Shown: positions 16,270 through 25,091, counted from the stretch's first letter. The stretch is DNA of 34,093 bases from Anaerotignum sp. (GCA_020024265.1 JAHHTW010000021.1:1-34093); one strand, 5' to 3'. The notes: generated from the sequence alone by a model not told the origin. Program-made: numbers and translations.

Positions 16270-16370
16270 GACCTTCCGCTATCCCCAACACCCGAAAGAC
16301 ATGAAAGACCAGAAAGACCTTGGGGCGCTGCCCCAACACCCCGCAAGGGACTTCGTCCCTTGACCCGTTA
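16270..16370 (+). repeat. GC-rich palindromic repeat, copy after the small membrane protein
   Basis: The full copy (16314-16370) reads AAGACCTT, then hairpin GGGGCGCTGCCCC (16322-16334), then AAGGGACTTCGTCCCTT (16345-16361), then GACCCGTTA. A degenerate partial copy (AAGACC..CCCCAACACCC) precedes it at about 16268-16293. The orientation follows the upstream gene. Confidence 0.85.
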
Positions 16371-16371
16371 G

Positions 16372-16404
16372 AAAAGCCCTTCACCGTTTGGTGAAGGGCT
16401 TTTT
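16372..16404 (+). terminator. Strong terminator hairpin
   Basis: AAAAGCCCTTCACC and GGTGAAGGGCTTTT (16372-16385, 16390-16403) form a 14-bp stem with a GTTT loop. A/T tails on both sides allow use in either direction. It immediately follows the GC-rich repeat, 103 bases after the membrane-protein stop. Confidence 0.9.
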
Positions 16405-16441
16405 GTAAGCTGGATATGAAATGTGCATATCTGTTGTCCGG

Positions 16442-16464
16442 TTGCTGTATCATATGATACGCAA
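16442..16464. other. Near-perfect palindrome
   Basis: GTATCATATGATAC (16447-16460) is a 14-bp perfect palindrome. TTGC and GCAA extend it on both sides with one unpaired T at 16446. It lies between a terminator and the tandem repeats, with no gene starting nearby, so a role as operator is not supported. Confidence 0.4.
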
Positions 16465-16522
16465 TGGGACTTTTTTTATATTATGAAGGATATGCATGTT
16501 ATTGTATTCACGTTTTTTATGT

Positions 16523-16968
16523 GAGCCTATCATTTTTGTTTGCCATACCCCTTTTTTATCCGTATTGGGTCAAGGGACGAAGTCCCTTGTGGGGTTTGGG
16601 GCAAAGCCCCAAGGTCTGGAACATTGATGAGAGCCTATCATTCCTGTTTGCCAAACCCCTTTTTTCTGCGTCCGTACTGGGTCAAGGGACGAAGTCCTTT
16701 GTGGGGTTTGGGGCAAAGCCCCAAGGTCTGAAACATTGATGAGAGCCTATCATTCCTGTTTGCCATACCCCTTTTTTATCCGTACTGGGTCAAGGGACGA
16801 AGTCCCTTGTGGGGCTTGGGGCAAAGTCCCAAGGTCTGAAACATTCATATAAGTATATCATTCTTGATTGCCAACCCCCTTTTTTCTGCGTCCATACTGG
16901 GTCAAGGGACGAAGTCCCTTGTGGGGCTTGGGGCAAAGCCCCAAGGTCTTAGGTCTTAGATCCTAGGC
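16523..16968 (-). repeat. Four tandem ~110-bp units of the GC-rich repeat
   Basis: Units begin at about 16523, 16631, 16743 and 16851 (steps of 108, 112 and 108 bp). Each contains, on the plus strand, AAGGGACGAAGTCCCTT and TTGGGGCAAAGCCCCAA, then AAGGTCT, i.e. the family in reverse orientation. Units 1 and 3 share the flank CCATACCCCTTTTTTATCCG. Units 2 and 4 share a longer CTGCGTCC form. The array therefore behaves as two copies of a 220-bp dimer. It ends against the ECF S-component gene, whose stop codon lies at 16963-16965. Confidence 0.9.
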
Positions 16969-17481
16969 AGAGATATATTTGTATATTTTCGCCTTGAAAA
17001 ATGCATACCCTACAACAAGTGCAATCACCAAACCACTGCCACCCTGTACGAAGTTTTCGGGAATGGATGTCAGGGCAACGGCAAAGCTCTTTTGTAAAAT
17101 CGCACCACCAAAGTAATATCCGACCACCATCCAAATGATGCCGATGACTGCACCCAATAGGTTGCGTGTGGTAAAGAATTTGGGTTCAGAGGATTTTGAG
17201 AAATCGGAAATTTTACCGATCAAATACCCCATCAGCCCCTTGATGAGCAATGTAAAAGGTGCCCAATGCGCATATCCGCTCAGCAGATCCGCAAGTGCAG
17301 AGCCAACGCCGCCGGCAATCATGCCATAGCGTGCGCCAAAAAAAATACCAATCAATAAAATCATGCTGTCCCCCAGATGGATGTATCCGTTTGTTGCAGA
17401 TACCGGAATTTGCAGTGTCATGGTTGCTACTGTAACCAGTGCAATCATCAGACCTTGTAAACATAATTGTTTTGTTTTCAT
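16963..17481 (-). CDS. ECF transporter S (substrate-binding) component
   Basis: A 172-residue membrane protein with about five to six helices. It resembles the substrate-specific subunits of energy-coupling-factor vitamin importers. The segment GYIHLGDSMILLIGIFFGAR, the following GMIAGGVGSALADLLSGY and the later LLIKGLMGYLIGK are characteristic of this superfamily. It would work with EcfA/A'/T, which are not in the window. I see no riboswitch upstream and cannot assign the vitamin. The start at 17481 (MKTKQLCLQG) has AAAGGGGTG upstream. Longer in-frame starts (17613) lack a ribosome site and would add a non-family N-terminus. Its 3' end abuts the GC-rich tandem repeats. Confidence 0.85.
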   Translation of the reverse strand: MKTKQLCLQGLMIALVTVATMTLQIPVSATNGYIHLGDSMILLIGIFFGARYGMIAGGVGSALADLLSGYAHWAPFTLLIKGLMGYLIGKISDFSKSSEPKFFTTRNLLGAVIGIIWMVVGYYFGGAILQKSFAVALTSIPENFVQGGSGLVIALVVGYAFFKAKIYKYISA

Positions 17482-17549
17482 GTTGTTACACCCCTTTTGT
17501 TTTGTATATCGCAGAAAAAACAAATCTTCTGCCCTGTAATGAAATAAGC

Positions 17550-17579
17550 ATACCATAGTGCCAGATGGGATACCATAGT
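17550..17579. promoter_or_regulatory. Direct repeat upstream of the ECF gene
   Basis: ATACCATAGT occurs at 17550-17559 and 17570-17579, exactly 20 bp apart (about two helical turns), 69-98 bases upstream of the ECF start. It could be a paired binding site for a regulator. No consensus is recognised. Confidence 0.35.
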
Positions 17580-17756
17580 TTGGAATGGAGGGATATAAAA
17601 TGAATGGGTACAATTTTTAGAAAATGGGATGTCATGGGCATTTTTCAGAAAAATATCGTGCATAAAGTGTCGAAACCATGTGGAAAAACAAGTTTTTTGT
17701 TCACAATTACCCATATCAAAAACTTATACTTTCTGCGAATTGTAAAGCATTTTTAA

Positions 17757-17785
17757 TTGAAATATCGCCGAAAAAAAGGTATGAT
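17757..17785 (+). promoter_or_regulatory. Promoter of the mreB operon
   Basis: TTGAAA (17757-17762), a 17-bp spacer and TATGAT (17780-17785) give a good sigma-A promoter with a leader of about 80 nt before mreB. The remainder of the 390-bp divergent spacer (17482-17871) shows no gene. Confidence 0.7.
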
Positions 17786-17871
17786 AAAACGTAAGGCATT
17801 TTCCTGCAATTTGTTTCGACAGTTGCAGACAAAAATATATGGTTTGGAGTATGAAAGGAGAAATTTATATT

Positions 17872-18900
17872 ATGTTTTCAAAGGATATGGGGATTGACCT
17901 CGGAACAGCCAACACACTGGTATATATGAGGGAGAAAGGAATTATTGTCAATGAACCCTCTGTTGTGGCAATCAATGTCGAAACGAAGGAAATTTTGGCT
18001 GTTGGCAATGAAGCAAAGGAAATGATTGGTCGTACACCCGGCAATATTGTGGCAATCCGTCCCATGCGTGACGGCGTCATTGCGGATTTCAATGTGACAC
18101 AGGCAATGCTGCGCTATTTTATCAATAAGGCTTATGTGCGTTCCATGTTCGGTTCCAAGCCCCGTATCGTCGTTTGTGTGCCTTCCGGTGTCACAGAGGT
18201 GGAAAAGAGAGCTGTTTTGGAATCTGCCATTGCCGCAGGCTCCAAGGTGAAGGATACGTATTTGATTGAAGAACCCATGGCAGCGGCAATCGGTGCAGGT
18301 CTGCCTGTTGCAGAGCCTACCGGCAGCATGGTTGTAGATATCGGTGGTGGCACCAGTGAAGTGGCAGTCATCTCTTTGGGCGGTATTGTTACCAGCACTT
18401 CTCTGCGTGTGGCTGGGGATGCGCTGGATAGTGCCATTGTGGGTTATATCAAAAAAGAATTCAATCTTGCCATCGGTGACAGAACCGCAGAAGAAATTAA
18501 GATCACCATTGGTTCTGCATTTCGTATGGACGAAGAACAGACGATGGAAATCCGTGGACGTGACTTGATTTCCGGTCTGCCAAAAACCGTAGAGATAGAT
18601 TCTACGCATATTCGTGAAGCATTGGCAGAACCCGTATCTTCTATCATCGAAACCATCAAACAAACATTGGAAGCAACGCCCCCCGAATTGGCAGCCGATG
18701 TCATGGAATTTGGTATTACACTTACCGGCGGCGGTGCGCATTTGCGTGGGCTGGATGCATTGATTACAGAGGAAACAGGCATGCCTGTTCATATTGCCGA
18801 GGAGCCGCTCAACTGTGTTGTTATGGGTACCGGTATGGTGTTGGAGCGCATTGATTCACTGAAGAATGTACTCATTTCTCCAAGAAAGGCATTATTCTAA
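17872..18900 (+). CDS. mreB: Rod shape-determining actin homologue MreB
   Basis: MreB forms filaments under the membrane that position the elongation machinery (MreC, MreD, RodA, PBP2). The ATP-binding motifs are present: MGIDLGTANTLVY (phosphate 1), VVDIGGGTSEVAVISLGG (phosphate 2) and LTGGGAHLRGLD (adenosine). Length is 342 aa, standard. I chose ATG 17872, about 12 nt after AAAGGAG, giving MFSKDMGIDLG. The ATG at 17839 has no ribosome site. It is the first gene of mreBCD-pbp2-minC, with mreC 43 bp downstream. Confidence 0.96.
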   Translation: MFSKDMGIDLGTANTLVYMREKGIIVNEPSVVAINVETKEILAVGNEAKEMIGRTPGNIVAIRPMRDGVIADFNVTQAMLRYFINKAYVRSMFGSKPRIVVCVPSGVTEVEKRAVLESAIAAGSKVKDTYLIEEPMAAAIGAGLPVAEPTGSMVVDIGGGTSEVAVISLGGIVTSTSLRVAGDALDSAIVGYIKKEFNLAIGDRTAEEIKITIGSAFRMDEEQTMEIRGRDLISGLPKTVEIDSTHIREALAEPVSSIIETIKQTLEATPPELAADVMEFGITLTGGGAHLRGLDALITEETGMPVHIAEEPLNCVVMGTGMVLERIDSLKNVLISPRKALF

Positions 18901-18943
18901 TATTTGGATGATTTGTTTTCTCAATGGTTTGGGAAGGGAGCGA

Positions 18944-19846
18944 ATGTCATTGTTTGCGTTTCTGCAAAGACATAAAAAGAAAATTGTCATCATTGTCATT
19001 CTTGTGCTGGCAGTGCTTGCTGTATTTACAAGTGGTAAAAAAAGCAAAGGCAATATATTGGATCAGGCTGCGGGCTTTGTCATTGCGCCTTTGCAGGAGG
19101 TGGCGGCAGGTACTGCAAACTGGTTTGAAAATACATTTACCAATCGCAGAGAGGCAAGTCAGGTCAAAGAGGAAAATGAAATGCTCAAGGAGCAAATCGT
19201 ATCCTTACAGGCAGATCTTGACCGTATTGCGAAATATGAGCTGGAAAACAAAAAGTTATCTGCGCTTTTGAAAATTGCACAAAAATATGAGCAGCATGAA
19301 TCCTTTGGCGCAACCATTGTCGCAAAAAATCCCGGCAGCTGGTACGATGTGTTTACCATAGACAAGGGCAGTGGTCAAGGCGTTGTGCCGGATATGGTGC
19401 TTTGTACGCAAGGCGGTCTGGTGGGACGTGTACTGGAGGTAAGCGCTACCTATTCCAAGGGACGCTCAATACTCGATAGCCGCAGCGCTGTGCCGGCAAT
19501 GAGCCAGCGTACAGGGGATTTGGGTGTTGTCAAAGGGGATTATACCCTGATGAATGACGGGCTTTGCCGCATGGAATATATTGATGCGGCAGCGGAGATT
19601 GTCATTGGAGATGAGATTGTTACCTCTCATCTGAGCGATGTATATCCGCCTGGCATTATCATCGGCAAAGTAACAGAAATCAAAACAGACAGCAATGGTC
19701 TTACCAAATATGCCATTGTTGAGCCGGCTGTGGATTTGAAACATTTGGATACACTGCTTGTGATGGAAGGCGGAAAGCATCCGCAAGATCCGGATGTGCA
19801 GATGGGAACAGAACAACAGGAGCAGACACAGGAGGATGCACAGTGA
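18944..19846 (+). CDS. mreC: Rod shape-determining protein MreC
   Basis: MreC is a bitopic membrane protein linking MreB/MreD to the extracellular PBP2. It has a short basic cytoplasmic end (RHKKK), a membrane segment (about residues 14-32), a coiled coil (about 65-100, KEENEMLKEQIVSLQADLDR) and a beta-rich domain with IDKGSGQGVVPDMVL and GGLVGRVLEV. The start at 18944 is preceded by GGAAGGGAG. The upstream alternative at 18866 would overlap mreB. The stop TGA overlaps the GTG start of mreD. Length is 300 aa with a Gln/Glu-rich tail. Confidence 0.94.
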   Translation: MSLFAFLQRHKKKIVIIVILVLAVLAVFTSGKKSKGNILDQAAGFVIAPLQEVAAGTANWFENTFTNRREASQVKEENEMLKEQIVSLQADLDRIAKYELENKKLSALLKIAQKYEQHESFGATIVAKNPGSWYDVFTIDKGSGQGVVPDMVLCTQGGLVGRVLEVSATYSKGRSILDSRSAVPAMSQRTGDLGVVKGDYTLMNDGLCRMEYIDAAAEIVIGDEIVTSHLSDVYPPGIIIGKVTEIKTDSNGLTKYAIVEPAVDLKHLDTLLVMEGGKHPQDPDVQMGTEQQEQTQEDAQ

Positions 19847-20355
19847 GAATTTTTTTGGTGGCTGTCATTATACTGGTCAATTTCATATTGCAGACGACCG
19901 TTTTGCCCTATATCTCCATTGCAGGCGCTTTGCCGCATACAGGGCTGAGCATAGTGGTGTCTTTTGCGCTTTTGCGTGGTAGTACGGAGGGCGCTGTGAC
20001 GGGATTTTTCACAGGGATGCTTTTGGATATTTTCTTTGGCATGTCTGTGGGATATTATGCGCTGTTGTTTTTGCTGATGGGGCTTGTGATTGGGCATAGT
20101 CAAAAAGAATTTTACCGTGAAAATTACCTGCTGCCCATCATTTTCTGTTTGCTTGCCACATTGGTTTTTGAAAGCATCAATTTTGCTACAGGTTTGCTTT
20201 CGCAAGGGGAAGCGCATGTGGTATACTTCCTGCTGCGCATGGTTTTGCCGGAAATGTTGTATACGGCAGTATTTACCATTCCAATCTATCGCTTTTTGTT
20301 TGGAATCAATGATTGGTTGGAGCTGAAGGAAAAGTATAAATATCGTTTGTTTTGA
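19843..20355 (+). CDS. mreD: Rod shape-determining protein MreD
   Basis: A 170-residue membrane protein with about five helices. It fits MreD, the membrane partner of MreC in the elongasome. Sequence conservation in MreD is low. The assignment rests on the motif LLDIFFGMSVGYYALLFLLM, hydrophobicity, length and its place directly after mreC. It starts with GTG overlapping the mreC stop (GTGA), with GGAGG 8 nt upstream. Confidence 0.92.
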   Translation: MRIFLVAVIILVNFILQTTVLPYISIAGALPHTGLSIVVSFALLRGSTEGAVTGFFTGMLLDIFFGMSVGYYALLFLLMGLVIGHSQKEFYRENYLLPIIFCLLATLVFESINFATGLLSQGEAHVVYFLLRMVLPEMLYTAVFTIPIYRFLFGINDWLELKEKYKYRLF

Positions 20356-20578
20356 CAGCATAGGGCGCTAAAAAAGTACAAAACAGGCTGGAAATAATAC
20401 CGGACAATGCCAAAGGAAACGCTGCCTGAGGCATTTTGGGCATTTCTCTGTACGTGCAGCAATACACAAGGACATGCCCACAAAAGAAAGCCGCATATAT
20501 GATGTGGTGAAAAACATCCATCCAAAGAGGAATCGGCTTGGATGTTTCTTTGTTTGAAGATCGTCAAGGGAGGCTGTT
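20356..20578 (+). other. mreD-pbp2 spacer with hairpin
   Basis: No gene is visible. AAACATCCA (20512-20520) and TGGATGTTT (20539-20547) can pair, followed by a T-rich CTTTGTTTG. This could be a weak terminator or attenuator before pbp2, which has its own AAGGGAGG at 20566-20573. The GCTGC..GCAGC pair near 20420-20460 may add structure. No good promoter is seen. Confidence 0.4.
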
Positions 20579-23431
20579 ATGCGTAAACATTGGGAGCATT
20601 TTTTAGAATTATGTAAAAGCAGAATGTTTATTGTAAGCTGTGGGATTGTTCTGCTTTTTTTCATATTGTTCATACGTCTGTTTACGCTACAGATCATCAA
20701 CGGCAGGGAATACAAAGCCTCCTTGAAGCAGAGCGTATCCAGAAAGGTCAATGTGCCTGCATCTCGTGGAAATATCTATGATCGCTACGGCAGACCGCTT
20801 GCAACCAATCAGGTGGCATATTCGGTACAGATTGACGATAGTGTGACATTGGATTTGACACAGCATCGCACAGAGCTTTTGCGTGAACTGATGGGATATA
20901 TTTTTGCATCAGGCGGCACCGTCAACGATGCACTGCCTATGACGTCCGGTGAAAATCCGAAATTTACATTCTCGGGAAATGAAAAAGAAAAGAAAAAAGC
21001 AGAAAAAGAATGGAAGGAAAAAATCGGTCTGTCCAGAAAGCAGATGGATGATACACCTGCCCAATGTTTGGAATATTTGTTCCAAAAGTATGAAGTCCCA
21101 AGCACATATACACATGCGCAAAAGCGTATGTATGTGTATTATGCCATGGAATTGACAGACAAAAATTTGATGTGTCTGATCTTGGCGCACAATTTGACCA
21201 GCTTTGGAGAAGAACTCATTGATGAATTGCCTATGGATATGCAGGATCCGTATACCCTTCAGTTTGGCAACAATCGCCGCAAGGAGGAAAACTGGAAGCT
21301 GACATGGAAAACAAGGGATGTGGATGAAAGCACATATCTTGCCTATGATTCCTATCAAATGCTGGATTATTTGCGGGATTACTTTGGCTTTCCGATGTAT
21401 CTGCCAAATGATTTGGTCAGACAGGCAATTGGGATTCGTCATTCCATGTATGCTGTGCGCTATCAAAAATATCAGTCTGTTACCATTGCAACAGAAATCA
21501 GTGATAAAACACTTGCCTATATTGAGGAGCATCAGGATATTTTCCCCAACGTTTTGGTAGAAACCGTTTCTCTCAGGGCATATCCCAATGGAGAGCATTT
21601 TGCACATATCATAGGCTTCATTCGCCAAATGACAGAATCGGATATTCCGCTCTATCAGGATATTGTAGATAAAAATGGGGATCCCGTGTACAGTGTAACA
21701 GATATTGTAGGGCAATCCGGCATCGAAAAACTGTATGAACGGCAGCTCAATGGTACAGATGGTGAAATTTTGATGGAGGTAGATAGTCAGGGCAGAAGAA
21801 TGAGTGTCATCAGTGAAACAGAGCCGATTGCGGGAAAGGATGTTTATCTGACCATCGACAGCAAGCTGCAATCCCTTGCCTATACCACACTGGAGGAACA
21901 GCTGAGGGCATCTGTGCTGAGCCGTTTGCGTTTTGGCGGTAAATATGGCGTAAGTCAGACAGAGCTGTTCACTACCATGGTAAAGGCAAACCATATTTCT
22001 TCCTCCAAGATGCTCTATGCGCCGGAGGGGACGATGCAAAGTCAACTGGTCAAACGCTGTGCTGCGGTATGGAAAGATTTTTCAAAGGATCGTGAGGATG
22101 CGGCAGACTTGCTTTGCAACTTCTTTGTGGATGGGTTATACAATGGCTCTGTATCCGCACAGGAGCTTTTGCTGTGTATGATTGAGCAGGGCAGAGCGCC
22201 GGCAACACCGGAAGAGCTGGCACAGATCAAAAGCGGGGCAATCTCGCCGACAGGCTTTATCATCCGTAAGCTGGAGAACAAAGAAATGTCACCTTCTGAT
22301 ACAGCATTAGACCCTTCTACAGGCTCTGTGGTGGTGTCGGAGGTAGACAGTGGACAGATTTTGGCACTGGTTGCCTATCCGTCCTATGACAACAATGAAT
22401 TGGTCAATACATTCAACAACAATTATTACAATGCGTTGTTGGAGGATACAAATACACCGCTGGTCAATCGACCGCTGAAACAGAAAAAAGCGCCCGGTTC
22501 CACATTTAAGATGGTATCGGCAATCGCCGGATTGGAAAGCGGTACCATTACACCCCATACAACCATCGTAGATCAGGGGATTTTCCGCAGCTCCGGCCCG
22601 CCGTATGCACGCTGCTGGATTTACAGCAACAATGGCGGTACACATGGTTCGCTGAACGTATCACGTGCTTTGGAGGTGTCCTGTAACTTCTTCTTCTATG
22701 AATTGGGGTATCGCATGGGCAATGCCGGAAACGGTATGACACAACAGGCAATCGCAACACTCAATGAGTATATGGCAGGCTTTGGTCTCAACAGCGTGAC
22801 AGGAGTGGAGCTGGAGGAGTATGAGCCAACCACTGCTTCACCGGAAAATCAGGAACGTATCATCAAAACATACAATCCAGAGGCAACCGTCAGTCAGACA
22901 CGCTGGACAGACGGTGATACCATACGTGCATTTATCGGGCAGTCCGTAAACAGCTATACACCGGCACAGATGAACCGTTACGTGGCTACGCTTGCAAACG
23001 GTGGTACACTCTATCAGTATCATTTGGTAAATATGGTGACAAATCCGGACGGCAGCATTGACCAGAAGAAAGAAGAAGTGATTCAACATAAAATGGAATT
23101 GAAGCCGGAAAATCTTCAGGCAGTATATCAGGGGATGTATCTGGTTACCAATGGTATCCGTGGTACACTGCGCACCGCATTTACCGATTTGCCCGTCAAG
23201 GTAGGGGCAAAAACAGGAACGGCACAGGAGGATCTGTCACGCAGCTCACATACATGGCTGGTATGCTTTGCACCCTATGACGATCCTCAGATTGCCATTA
23301 CGGTTATGATTCCATTTGGGGAAAACTATGGTTCCCCTGCACCAAAGGTTGCTTCGGCAATCATTCGGGAATATCTGGGGCTGGATTATACACCGACAAA
23401 TACGAATATGCAGACAATATTGGCAGAGTAA
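20579..23431 (+). CDS. Penicillin-binding protein 2 (class B transpeptidase), enlarged
   Basis: This is the cell-elongation transpeptidase that cross-links peptidoglycan with RodA. A single membrane segment lies at about 17-38. The N-terminal motif is RGNIYDRYGRPLA (63-75). The transpeptidase motifs are S641TFK644 (in APGSTFKM), S701CN703 and K878TG880. At 950 aa it is much longer than common PBP2 (about 600-700). One extra portion sits in the N-terminal region (about 100-260, with a charged EKEKKKAEKEWKEK helix). Another (about 445-570) lies between the strand DVYLTIDSKLQSLAYTTLEE and the segment TGSVVVSEVDSGQILALVAYPSYD that normally follows closely. Position after mreD supports MrdA/PbpA-type function. 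AAGGGAGG precedes the ATG. Confidence 0.9.
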   Translation: MRKHWEHFLELCKSRMFIVSCGIVLLFFILFIRLFTLQIINGREYKASLKQSVSRKVNVPASRGNIYDRYGRPLATNQVAYSVQIDDSVTLDLTQHRTELLRELMGYIFASGGTVNDALPMTSGENPKFTFSGNEKEKKKAEKEWKEKIGLSRKQMDDTPAQCLEYLFQKYEVPSTYTHAQKRMYVYYAMELTDKNLMCLILAHNLTSFGEELIDELPMDMQDPYTLQFGNNRRKEENWKLTWKTRDVDESTYLAYDSYQMLDYLRDYFGFPMYLPNDLVRQAIGIRHSMYAVRYQKYQSVTIATEISDKTLAYIEEHQDIFPNVLVETVSLRAYPNGEHFAHIIGFIRQMTESDIPLYQDIVDKNGDPVYSVTDIVGQSGIEKLYERQLNGTDGEILMEVDSQGRRMSVISETEPIAGKDVYLTIDSKLQSLAYTTLEEQLRASVLSRLRFGGKYGVSQTELFTTMVKANHISSSKMLYAPEGTMQSQLVKRCAAVWKDFSKDREDAADLLCNFFVDGLYNGSVSAQELLLCMIEQGRAPATPEELAQIKSGAISPTGFIIRKLENKEMSPSDTALDPSTGSVVVSEVDSGQILALVAYPSYDNNELVNTFNNNYYNALLEDTNTPLVNRPLKQKKAPGSTFKMVSAIAGLESGTITPHTTIVDQGIFRSSGPPYARCWIYSNNGGTHGSLNVSRALEVSCNFFFYELGYRMGNAGNGMTQQAIATLNEYMAGFGLNSVTGVELEEYEPTTASPENQERIIKTYNPEATVSQTRWTDGDTIRAFIGQSVNSYTPAQMNRYVATLANGGTLYQYHLVNMVTNPDGSIDQKKEEVIQHKMELKPENLQAVYQGMYLVTNGIRGTLRTAFTDLPVKVGAKTGTAQEDLSRSSHTWLVCFAPYDDPQIAITVMIPFGENYGSPAPKVASAIIREYLGLDYTPTNTNMQTILAE

Positions 23432-23442
23432 GGAGGGGTAGC

Positions 23443-24075
23443 GTGAATGCACAGAATAAAGTAATCTTTAAGGGGACAAGAAATGGCGTAAGTATATTGT
23501 TTGACGCTGATGCACCCTTTGATACGCTCTGTGAACAACTGACGCAAAAGGTAGAAGAAGCCGGAAAGTTTTTTGATGATGTCAAGACACCGCTGACGTT
23601 TTCCGGCAGAGAATTTACAGAGGAAGAAGAAAAAAAATTACTGGAAATCATCACATCGAAAACGACCATGCGGATTACGTTTTTGAGAACATCAGACGAC
23701 AGCGTCAAAAATTTGTCTGATTTGATTACGCAGGACATGAAGGATTTCAATTTTACAAAATACCACAGAGGCTCCTTGCGCAATGGTCAGGTTTTGGAGT
23801 TTGACGGCAGCATTGTGATACTGGGGGATGTCAATGCGGGGGCAGAGGTGCGTGCAACAGGCAATATCATTGTACTTGGGCAGCTGAGAGGCATTGCACA
23901 TGCCGGTTGCAAGGGGATGAAGGAGGCATTTTTGGCAGCGGCATATATGGCGCCGGTACAGCTGCGGATTGCAGATATTATCACTCGTTTTCCGGAAGAA
24001 AACAAGCATGGGCATAAAATGGCAGAATATGCCTTTGTACAGGATGGACAGATTTTTGTGATGGCGCTGGCATAA
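23443..24075 (+). CDS. minC: Septum site-determining protein MinC
   Basis: MinC inhibits FtsZ assembly away from midcell and is recruited by MinD. The 210-residue protein has a variable N-terminal FtsZ-interacting domain. The C-terminal beta-helix domain contains the hallmark VILGDVNAGAEVRATGNIIV and LGQLRGIAHAG. It starts with GTG at 23443 behind AGGAGGGG; no in-frame ATG fits. It follows pbp2 by 11 nt, and is separated from minD by 218 bp, so the min genes are split between two transcription units here. Confidence 0.94.
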   Translation: MNAQNKVIFKGTRNGVSILFDADAPFDTLCEQLTQKVEEAGKFFDDVKTPLTFSGREFTEEEEKKLLEIITSKTTMRITFLRTSDDSVKNLSDLITQDMKDFNFTKYHRGSLRNGQVLEFDGSIVILGDVNAGAEVRATGNIIVLGQLRGIAHAGCKGMKEAFLAAAYMAPVQLRIADIITRFPEENKHGHKMAEYAFVQDGQIFVMALA

Positions 24076-24293
24076 GGGAACTGTCAAAAATTGAAAAAAG
24101 CTCTGGTTTTTTGTGGAAAATATCTGAAGAATTGTAAAAAAAAAATCGTGCAATTCGCACATATTTTTGTTAAAATCTAAATAGATGCGAAAAGCAGTGC
24201 AGTCAAAATATAAAAATAGATTTTTTTCTGAGTTCTGCCATAGGTGCAGACAAGAAAGTCGTATAAGTAAGGGTAAGAGTAGGAGGAACAACC
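24076..24293 (+). promoter_or_regulatory. minC-minD spacer with possible extended -10 promoter
   Basis: TGTTAAAAT (24168-24176) fits an extended -10 element, but no clear -35 is present. GTGC/GCAC (24148-24151, 24157-24160) gives a small hairpin upstream. The gap length and the strong AGGAGGAAC ribosome site before minD suggest a separate start of transcription. No gene is seen in the gap. Confidence 0.35.
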
Positions 24294-25091
24294 ATGAGTG
24301 AAGTCATTGTAATCACCAGTGGAAAAGGCGGTGTTGGTAAGACAACAACAACAGCAAATTTGGGTTGTGGTTTGGCGATACAAAATCAGAAGGTCGCATT
24401 GGTCGATGCCGACATCGGTTTGAGAAATCTGGATGTTGTAATGGGGCTGGAAAACCGTATTGTATATGATTTGGTGGATGTTGTGGAAGGCAACTGCCGA
24501 TTGAAGCAGGCATTGATTAAGGACAAGCGGTATGACGGGTTGTTTCTACTCCCAGCAGCACAGACCAGAGATAAGGATGCAGTTTCTCCTGAGCAGATGC
24601 AAAAGCTGTGTGATAGTCTGAAAGAAGAAGGCTTTGATTATATTCTGATTGATTGCCCTGCCGGTATTGAACAGGGCTTCAAAAATGCGATTGCAGGTGC
24701 AGATCGTTCCATTGTCGTAACCACACCTGAGGTATCTGCGGTACGTGACGCAGACCGGATCATCGGGCTTTTGGAAGCAAATGGACTGAATAATCCCTCT
24801 CTGCTACTCAACCGCCTGCGTGTGGATTTGGTCAGCCGTGGGGAAATGATGAATATTGATGATGTGACAGAAATTTTGGCAGTCGATATTCTGGGAGTGG
24901 TACCGGATGACGAAAGTATTGTCATTGCAACCAATAAAGGGGAACCTGCAGTCACGGTAGAGGCTTCCAAGGCAGGACAGGCATACCGCAATATTGTACA
25001 GCGTGTGCTGGGCAACGATGTGCCTTTGATGAAATTGGAAGAAGAACCGGAAACATTTTTTGATAAGCTGAAAAAGCTCTTTCAGAAATAA
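24294..25091 (+). CDS. minD: Septum site-determining ATPase MinD
   Basis: MinD is a membrane-cycling ParA/MinD-type ATPase that recruits MinC and is stimulated by MinE. The deviant Walker A SGKGGVGKTTTTANLG is at residues 9-24. Switch I region DADIGLRNLDVVMG and Walker B YILIDCPAGIE are typical. The C-terminus FFDKLKKLFQK is the amphipathic membrane-targeting helix. Length 265 aa is standard. AGGAGGAAC lies just upstream. minE starts 21 nt after its stop. Confidence 0.96.
   Translation: MSEVIVITSGKGGVGKTTTTANLGCGLAIQNQKVALVDADIGLRNLDVVMGLENRIVYDLVDVVEGNCRLKQALIKDKRYDGLFLLPAAQTRDKDAVSPEQMQKLCDSLKEEGFDYILIDCPAGIEQGFKNAIAGADRSIVVTTPEVSAVRDADRIIGLLEANGLNNPSLLLNRLRVDLVSRGEMMNIDDVTEILAVDILGVVPDDESIVIATNKGEPAVTVEASKAGQAYRNIVQRVLGNDVPLMKLEEEPETFFDKLKKLFQK

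Noticed and set aside
16464..16739. Reading frame through the tandem repeats giving repeated GLGQSPKV-like peptides
   Set aside because: It is produced by translating the GC-rich palindromic repeat, has no ribosome site, and the same peptides appear wherever the repeat occurs.
16523..16968. CRISPR array
   Set aside because: The units are 108-112 bp with conserved flanks rather than short repeats with unique spacers, and no cas genes are present.
17482..17620. TPP, FMN or preQ1 riboswitch before the ECF gene
   Set aside because: None of the conserved cores could be found on the minus strand; a GGGCAGAAG segment only superficially resembles FMN elements.
22355..22375. Sigma-54-like TGGCAC..TTGC inside pbp2
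   Set aside because: The spacing between the two elements is 3 instead of 5 bases and it lies within coding sequence.
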